From: Geomicrobium sediminis
GTDB lineage: Bacteria > Bacillota > Bacilli > Bacillales > Marinococcaceae
Assembly (NCBI RefSeq): GCF_016908595.1
Contig: NZ_JAFBEC010000009.1
Location: 1-64,000, forward strand
Length of the DNA stretch: 64,000 bases
Direction: 5' to 3'
Shown in pieces: positions 59,784 through 64,000 of this stretch. A program made the translations under genes and the position numbers. The notes beneath the pieces were generated by a model that saw nothing but the letters and a program-made list of their open reading frames with translations, was not told the DNA's origin and did not search any database. Each line of letters starts with the position of its first letter. The first letter of the stretch is position 1.

Positions 59784-60677
59784 GTGAAGCACTTGCGCGG
59801 GGCATTCCAGATGAGTAGAGACATTTTCGAAAACCCAATTTGGGAAGATCCAGTGAAATTTCGCATATTCTTTTTCATCATCGGTAATGCAGTTTTCTCT
59901 CAGGATGGGGTTACTCATGCTGGGGTGCACCTCAAAAGGGGTCAATACCTTCGTTCATTACGTAAGTTGAGAGAAGACTTAACTTATCGAGAAGGCAAAG
60001 GAAATGCAATAAAACAGTACCCATTAACAACGATTCAGAGGAAGCTTAAATCACTTGAAAACGAAGAGAAAATAATCATGAAAACACTCGAAAATGGAAC
60101 ACTCTTTACAGTGGTCAATTACGAGAAGTATCAAGGATTAGAGAACTACAAGATACATGAAATGGAACAGCTACGGAACAGTGATGGAACAGTGACGGAA
60201 CAGGAACGGAACAATAATAAGAATGTTAAAGAATGTAGTAAGAATGATTCTGTTGTTGTTACTAATACGCACGAAACAAATTCAAATCATGACGTGGATA
60301 AAATAGCTGAACGATATGCAGATTTAAGAACCGCACAGGAAGGCAAAGAGATTTACCCGAGCATTAGTGATTATGATGCCATCGCCCAGGTTGTCGCCCG
60401 TGGTATACCGTTACCGCAAACAATCAAATGGCTTGATCAATGCTTTGAGGAATATCGAGAGCGTGATCCTAACGGTGCTATCAAGAGCTTTAAATACTGC
60501 ATGAAATATATCGAGAGCAGACACGAAGAGTCCCTTGCGAAGAGTCATGCAAAAGAGGTGAAGCCAAGTGGAGGGTATAGCAGCAGTCATCGAGCAAATC
60601 AAAGCGAAAGCCAACGAGGTTCAAAAGAATCCGTCATTGGCGGACAAACAGGATGGATTAATCGTAAAAGAGCCTAA
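59784..60677 (+). CDS. DnaD-like phage replication protein
   Basis: 297 residues. The N-terminal winged-helix part (FQMSRDIFENPIWEDPVKFR, then YREGKGNAIKQYPLTTIQRKL and LFTVVNYEKYQGL) is typical of phage replication initiators that resemble DnaD; the C-terminal region (YPSISDYDAIAQVVARGIP, IKSFKYCMKYIESRHEES) is helical. It would bind the phage origin and bring in the helicase loader encoded next. The start is GTG at 59784 or TTG at 59793; AGGGGAAGGTG lies there. It overlaps the next gene by 110 bases. Confidence 0.82.
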   Translation: MKHLRGAFQMSRDIFENPIWEDPVKFRIFFFIIGNAVFSQDGVTHAGVHLKRGQYLRSLRKLREDLTYREGKGNAIKQYPLTTIQRKLKSLENEEKIIMKTLENGTLFTVVNYEKYQGLENYKIHEMEQLRNSDGTVTEQERNNNKNVKECSKNDSVVVTNTHETNSNHDVDKIAERYADLRTAQEGKEIYPSISDYDAIAQVVARGIPLPQTIKWLDQCFEEYRERDPNGAIKSFKYCMKYIESRHEESLAKSHAKEVKPSGGYSSSHRANQSESQRGSKESVIGGQTGWINRKRA

Positions 60678-61434
60678 GTGCACAGAATGTCAGGACAAGC
60701 TCGGATGGTTAGAGGATCGCAATGGCATTGAGGTTTATGTTAAATGTCCATGTCGAGAACAACGAGCCTTAGCGAACAATATTCGAACCAGTGAAATTAC
60801 TGATTCCTTTCGAAAGGCAGACTTTAAAACGTTTCAAACGGAGGGCAAGCCAGAGATTGTGCAACATGCTTATGAATGTGCGGTGACTTACTTTAAGGAT
60901 TTCAAAGACATTCACAAAGAACGTTGTAATAGCATTCAGCTTCTTGGAAGCTCAGGAGCAGGGAAAACGCATCTGCTTACAGCCGTTGCCAACTACCTCA
61001 TGCGTACTAAGATTCCAGACCCTAAAGAGTACGACAAAGAGCGCCAACGCTATGTGCAAGTTCATTACTTCCCTTTCGTTGAGGGGTTCAATAACTTGCG
61101 TGATGACTTTGAAAAGCTCGAAGCCAAAATTAATCGAATGCAGACCGTGGATGTGCTGTTTATCGACGATCTATTCAAGCCAGTAAGCAAATGGCATAAC
61201 GGAGAACGAATAAAGGTTCCAAGAGCTACAGAATGGCAGATTGAACAGATGCAGGCCGTTGTTAATTATCGCTACCTCAACCACAAACCCGTACTTGTTT
61301 CGTCCGAATGGGATGTAGACGGATTGTTTGATGTTGACGAGGCGTTGGCTTCAAGACTCTATGAAATGTCGAAGGATTACACGGTTGTGATTAAGGGTGA
61401 CCGAATGAAACTCAATCATAGGATGGGTGATTAA
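60568..61434 (+). CDS. DnaC/DnaI-like helicase loader ATPase
   Basis: 288 residues. An N-terminal Cys set (PKCTECQDKLGW, VKCPCREQ) that may bind zinc as in DnaI, then an AAA+ domain with Walker A LLGSSGAGKTHLL (near residue 130), Walker B DVLFIDDLFKP and LASRLYEMSKDY with an Arg finger. It loads the replicative helicase. GTG start after GAGGTG, inside the 3' end of the DnaD-like gene. Confidence 0.9.
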   Translation: MEGIAAVIEQIKAKANEVQKNPSLADKQDGLIVKEPKCTECQDKLGWLEDRNGIEVYVKCPCREQRALANNIRTSEITDSFRKADFKTFQTEGKPEIVQHAYECAVTYFKDFKDIHKERCNSIQLLGSSGAGKTHLLTAVANYLMRTKIPDPKEYDKERQRYVQVHYFPFVEGFNNLRDDFEKLEAKINRMQTVDVLFIDDLFKPVSKWHNGERIKVPRATEWQIEQMQAVVNYRYLNHKPVLVSSEWDVDGLFDVDEALASRLYEMSKDYTVVIKGDRMKLNHRMGD

Positions 61435-61617
61435 ATGTGCAACGTATGTAACGGCTCAGGGATCGTGTACACGCAATTAAGCTACGGGGTGCGAGCTGAC
61501 GGGTGCATCGCCTGTCCCCGAGAGGTGCAAGAACAAAGAGAGCGTGAGCGCATCAAAAACTATCAAACTCTGAAAGCTAAATTCCAACGTCACGTAAACA
61601 GGAGGCGGGCGGTGTGA
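61435..61617 (+). CDS. Small zinc-finger-like phage protein
   Basis: 60 residues. CNVCNGSG and GCIACPRE give two Cys-x-x-Cys pairs like one DnaJ zinc finger; the rest is a basic helix (RERERIKNYQTLKAKFQRH). It begins right after the stop of the helicase loader gene. Function unknown. Confidence 0.7.
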   Translation: MCNVCNGSGIVYTQLSYGVRADGCIACPREVQEQRERERIKNYQTLKAKFQRHVNRRRAV

Positions 61618-61841
61618 TCGATCGTAAGCGAGTTGGCGAACGACTGATTGAGCTACGAGACATCGACAATCGTACTTTGGAAAGTGCTGCAATGATGATA
61701 GGCATACATGAAAACACGCTTGCGAGTTACGAACACGGGAAACGCTTGCCATCACCTGATCGAATGGTGTTAATCGCTGATTATTATGATCAGCCTGTTG
61801 AAGAGCTATTTTTCTCTTACAGGAAGGAGCATAAAGCATGA
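61614..61841 (+). CDS. XRE-family helix-turn-helix protein
   Basis: 75 residues: VGERLIELRDIDNRTLESAAMMIG and HENTLASYEHGKRLPSPDRM form a helix-turn-helix. GTG start overlapping the previous stop, with GGAGGCGGGC upstream. Probably a regulator of later phage genes. Confidence 0.8.
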   Translation: MIDRKRVGERLIELRDIDNRTLESAAMMIGIHENTLASYEHGKRLPSPDRMVLIADYYDQPVEELFFSYRKEHKA

Positions 61842-62131
61842 CATTAGAGCAACTAGATTTAGTCGACCAGTTAGTGCCTAATCGCAAATACAAAGGGCTA
61901 ACGCTCAGTCAACTTGTAACGGCGCACGCAAAGCATGCTAAGGATCGCGCAGAAATTGAAATGGAGTGGGAGTTACAAAGCAACTTGCCGTACCCGTATC
62001 ACATGGACGACGTAGGGCGCATTGTCAAAGACGCTACGGATGTGATGAGGGATAAGGATGCACCGAAGCACATTGTGTGGGAGAGGGATTTGTGGTTAAC
62101 GAGACGAGCGAGACGTGAGGAGGCGGAGTGA
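61838..62131 (+). CDS. Phage protein of unknown function
   Basis: 97 residues, charged and mainly helical (LVPNRKYKGLTLSQLVTAHA, HAKHAKDRAEIEMEWEL). Overlaps both neighbours by four bases; AAGGAG precedes the ATG. No family recognised. Confidence 0.7.
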   Translation: MTLEQLDLVDQLVPNRKYKGLTLSQLVTAHAKHAKDRAEIEMEWELQSNLPYPYHMDDVGRIVKDATDVMRDKDAPKHIVWERDLWLTRRARREEAE

Positions 62132-62502
62132 TGGAAATTAAAACACCAGTGTTGACGAAGGAACAGGCGGATATGGTGGAAAGAATAAAAGAGGAAAAAG
62201 ATATAAATTATGCTCTAGAACGTCATGCAGACGAGACGAGATCGTGGACGAGCTTTAACGTCGGTCTGAATGCTCTAAGAATCGATGAACTTGCAATTGC
62301 TTTAATACACGGATACGAGGTCGAGCAGACGGCGGAAGAACGGTTAGCAGAATACTACAAGGAGTACAAAGGAATTATTGAAAGTCCCATCTACAATCTT
62401 CAAGACAAGATATTTGCTGGTGGAGTCGTCTCTGCAATTAACGCCATGTTGAATATTGAGAGTAGATCAATCCAAGGTATCAACAAGGAGGCGAATGAGT
62501 GA
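62128..62502 (+). CDS. Phage protein, DUF1642-like
   Basis: 124 residues. KTPVLTKEQADMVERIKEEK, NALRIDELAIALIHGYEVE and ERLAEYYKEYKG look like DUF1642-type proteins of Gram-positive phages. Function unknown. GTG at 62128 or ATG at 62131, with GGAGG upstream. Confidence 0.7.
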   Translation: MMEIKTPVLTKEQADMVERIKEEKDINYALERHADETRSWTSFNVGLNALRIDELAIALIHGYEVEQTAEERLAEYYKEYKGIIESPIYNLQDKIFAGGVVSAINAMLNIESRSIQGINKEANE

Positions 62503-62657
62503 GGGGCGGTAAGTTACTGGAGCTAATGGATAAATACTCAGAATGCCCAGAGTGTGGAAATACCAATCTTGGAAATGGTGAAGGTGAGCTAATAGTTACA
62601 GGCACTAGCTATCACCGATCATGCAAGTGCGGATGGGTTGTAAGGTATGAGTCATAA
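62499..62657 (+). CDS. DUF3797 domain small zinc-finger-like protein
   Basis: 52 residues: LLELMDKYSECPECGNTNLG and SCKCGWVVRYES, with two Cys pairs for zinc. The pattern fits DUF3797 phage proteins. GTG start overlapping the previous stop, AAGGAGG upstream. Confidence 0.75.
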   Translation: MRGGKLLELMDKYSECPECGNTNLGNGEGELIVTGTSYHRSCKCGWVVRYES

Positions 62658-62669
62658 GGAGGCAAATAA

Positions 62670-62792
62670 ATGAACGAAATCTTAGAATGTCACAACTGTG
62701 GTCGTCCGTTAAAGGATGCTAAGAGTCGAGAGCGTGGCTATGGTCCAAAGTGTTGGCAGAAGTTGAAGGAGAAGTCAGAGGAGGCGGAGTGA
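62670..62792 (+). CDS. Small zinc-binding-like protein (DUF6011-like)
   Basis: 40 residues: ECHNCGRPLKDAKSRERGYG then PKCWQKLKEKSEE. The CxxCGRxL ... SRxxGxGPxC pattern is that of DUF6011-type proteins. AAGGAGG precedes the ATG. Confidence 0.75.
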   Translation: MNEILECHNCGRPLKDAKSRERGYGPKCWQKLKEKSEEAE

Positions 62793-63095
62793 GTGAAGGT
62801 TTTTAAAATGAATGATTATGACTGGGTTGCAGCAGAAAACGAAAAACAAGCAAAAGAGCATTATGAATTTGAAACTGGCTTTAGTGATATTGAAATCGAA
62901 GAAGATTTTGAAGGTGAAGTAAGTCTTGATGAAACGATGTTAATTAGCGTTGATGATTTACCCAATGAAGTACAAAAAAAAGCGTTGGTAATGGAGCGAA
63001 TTCATGGGGTGCTGTGGGTGAGAAAGTCGTTTTCTTGGATGATTGAGCAAGATAAAATAACAAAACCTTGCATCATTGCTTCAACTGAATGTTAG
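62793..63095 (+). CDS. Phage protein of unknown function
   Basis: 100 residues, acidic (DYDWVAAENEKQAKEHYEFE, DIEIEEDFEGEVSLDE). GTG start directly after the previous stop, with GGAGGCGG upstream. No family recognised. Confidence 0.65.
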   Translation: MKVFKMNDYDWVAAENEKQAKEHYEFETGFSDIEIEEDFEGEVSLDETMLISVDDLPNEVQKKALVMERIHGVLWVRKSFSWMIEQDKITKPCIIASTEC

Positions 63096-63108
63096 GAGGC
63101 GAAGGGCG

Positions 63109-63246
63109 ATGAGTGACAAAGATCGGACAACGGCAAAAGCGTTATTAGCTTGGGGATTAGGGTTTGTTGCCGAGCAAGAAGAAAGGGATGAACGCATTGT
63201 TGAAGAGCGTCAAGAGCAAGAGAAAGGAGCGAAGGGTGATGAGTGA
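63109..63246 (+). CDS. Small charged phage protein
   Basis: 45 residues: TTAKALLAWGLGFVAEQEER then a charged helix (ERIVEERQEQEKGAKGDE). TAGGAGGCGAAGG precedes the ATG. It overlaps the next gene by 8 bases. No family recognised. Confidence 0.55.
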   Translation: MSDKDRTTAKALLAWGLGFVAEQEERDERIVEERQEQEKGAKGDE

Positions 63247-63463
63247 TGAGAAGCGAGGATTGTACGGAAAGTATCACATTATACGAGCTGACGGAAAGCC
63301 GTTGAAGCAGGATTTTAAGTTTGTGCTATCCCCTGAGAACGATCCTGCTGGATTAGAAGCTCTTAAAACCTATCAAAGAGAAACGACTAACATGCAACTT
63401 TCGAAGGATTTAAAGCTTATGATTCAAGTTATTGAGCAAGAGAAGGGAGGCGAAGGGCGATGA
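63239..63463 (+). CDS. Small phage protein of unknown function
   Basis: 74 residues: GLYGKYHIIRADGKPLKQDF and FVLSPENDPAGLEALKTYQR. The start at 63239 follows AAAGGAGCG; an upstream in-frame start at 63164 lies in the preceding gene. Phage proteins with this start (GKYHIIRADGKP) are common next to YopX. Function unknown. Confidence 0.7.
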   Translation: MSDEKRGLYGKYHIIRADGKPLKQDFKFVLSPENDPAGLEALKTYQRETTNMQLSKDLKLMIQVIEQEKGGEGR

Positions 63464-63837
63464 GTAGGGAGATTAAGTTTGAGTTTTGGGATACAGATTT
63501 CAACGAGATGATACCTGCCGATGAATTAACGGCAATCGGAATTGGCAATGCGCTAACAGATAAAAAAAGATATATTCCTAGACAATACACTGGACTCAAA
63601 GACAAACACGAGACGAACATTTACGAGGGGGACATTATTGAGTTTAACGACTGTTCCTACGACAGAACAGGTGGAAACAGGGGCGATCAAATACTAAGGG
63701 GTCCAGTCGTTTATACTGGTGCAGCGTTTTGGTGTGAGGGCATCCTCCTTATTGATGTCGAATGCAATGATGAAGAGCTTGAAATTATCGGCAACATCTA
63801 TGAAAACAAGGAATTACTGGAGGAAAGCACAACATGA
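63460..63837 (+). CDS. YopX family phage protein
   Basis: 125 residues. REIKFEFWDTDFNEMI, RQYTGLKDKHETNIYEGDII and ELEIIGNIYENKELL are the YopX signature segments. Common in Bacillota prophages; function unknown. AAGGGAGGCG precedes the ATG. Confidence 0.92.
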   Translation: MSREIKFEFWDTDFNEMIPADELTAIGIGNALTDKKRYIPRQYTGLKDKHETNIYEGDIIEFNDCSYDRTGGNRGDQILRGPVVYTGAAFWCEGILLIDVECNDEELEIIGNIYENKELLEESTT

Positions 63838-64000
63838 CGTACTGCAAGAAGCTAGAGGTATCAGCAGCAATAACACGGGGTGAACGAACATTAGCCACAG
63901 CTAAAAACTACCCCGTTGATCCATGCAACGGCAACTGTGAGATTAACAACTCGTGCGTAAAGACGATACACGCAGAGGTTGCAGCATTGATGAAATGTGC
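63834..64000 (+). CDS. dCMP deaminase-like protein, cut by the window edge
   Basis: 55 codons are visible. GERTLATAKNYPVDPCNGNC and SCVKTIHAEVAALMKC contain the HAE zinc and catalytic motif of cytidine/deoxycytidylate deaminases. It would supply dUMP for phage thymidine synthesis. ATGA overlap with YopX. The rest lies outside the window. Confidence 0.7.
   Translation, partial: MTYCKKLEVSAAITRGERTLATAKNYPVDPCNGNCEINNSCVKTIHAEVAALMKC

Overview
The window looks like the genome of a low-GC, Gram-positive, endospore-forming Bacillaceae-type bacterium (Bacillota). Supporting signs are strong AGGAGG ribosome binding sites, ATG/GTG/TTG starts, a SpoIIP sporulation protein, an aa3-type quinol oxidase (qox) operon, CsoR and Zur-like sites and many lipoproteins. 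The acidic, Asp/Glu-rich secreted proteins suggest a halophilic or alkaliphilic relative, but this is inference.

Layout. 0-3.5 kb: dioxygenase-like VOC protein, AEC transporter, a frameshifted PhnB-like gene and a truncated glutamine-synthetase-family gene. 4.2-8.2 kb: qoxABCD on the minus strand, with qoxB carrying a one-base frameshift near its 3' end. 8.4-11.5 kb: spoIIP, a ferric-reductase-like membrane protein and a decayed rhodanese gene. About 11.6-20 kb: a Tn554-like transposon (HTH protein, two tyrosine recombinases, a TnpC-like protein) carrying a mercury operon merR-merF-merT-merP-merA. 20-24 kb: cytochrome b5-like lipoprotein, a group II intron remnant, DUF418 protein and an extra lgt. 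24-51.3 kb: a metal and thiol-redox island holding a Zur-boxed ZnuA-like lipoprotein, multicopper oxidase, YdhK, a four-helix copper-storage protein, a response regulator split by an IS next to an intact histidine kinase, a BNR-repeat lipoprotein, cytochrome c maturation genes (ccdA, resB, ccsA, resA and a second TlpA/ResA), rhodanese, ZIP transporter, a toxin-antitoxin pair, two copper P-type ATPases, a YtkA-like protein, glutaredoxin, a broken Spx-like gene, copZ and csoR. 51.7 kb to the right edge: one end of a prophage integrated in the 3' half of a tRNA-Thr gene, with integrase, ImmA, repressor/Cro switch, Rha, YqaJ exonuclease, RecT, DnaD-like and DnaC-like replication proteins, YopX and the start of a dCMP deaminase.

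Most exciting signal: in the mer operon both the MerT-like and the MerP-like genes contain one in-frame TGA exactly where the family has a mercury-binding cysteine (Cys-Sec in MerT helix 1; Sec-x-x-Cys in the MerP heavy-metal motif). Each TGA is followed at suitable distance by a stem-loop with GGTC in the apical loop, as in bacterial SECIS elements. I read these as two adjacent selenoproteins of mercury uptake. MerR would sense Hg(II), the lipoprotein MerP would capture it, MerT/MerF would move it inward, and MerA would reduce it. The selenocysteine machinery (selA, selB, selC, selD) is not in this window and would have to be elsewhere in the genome.
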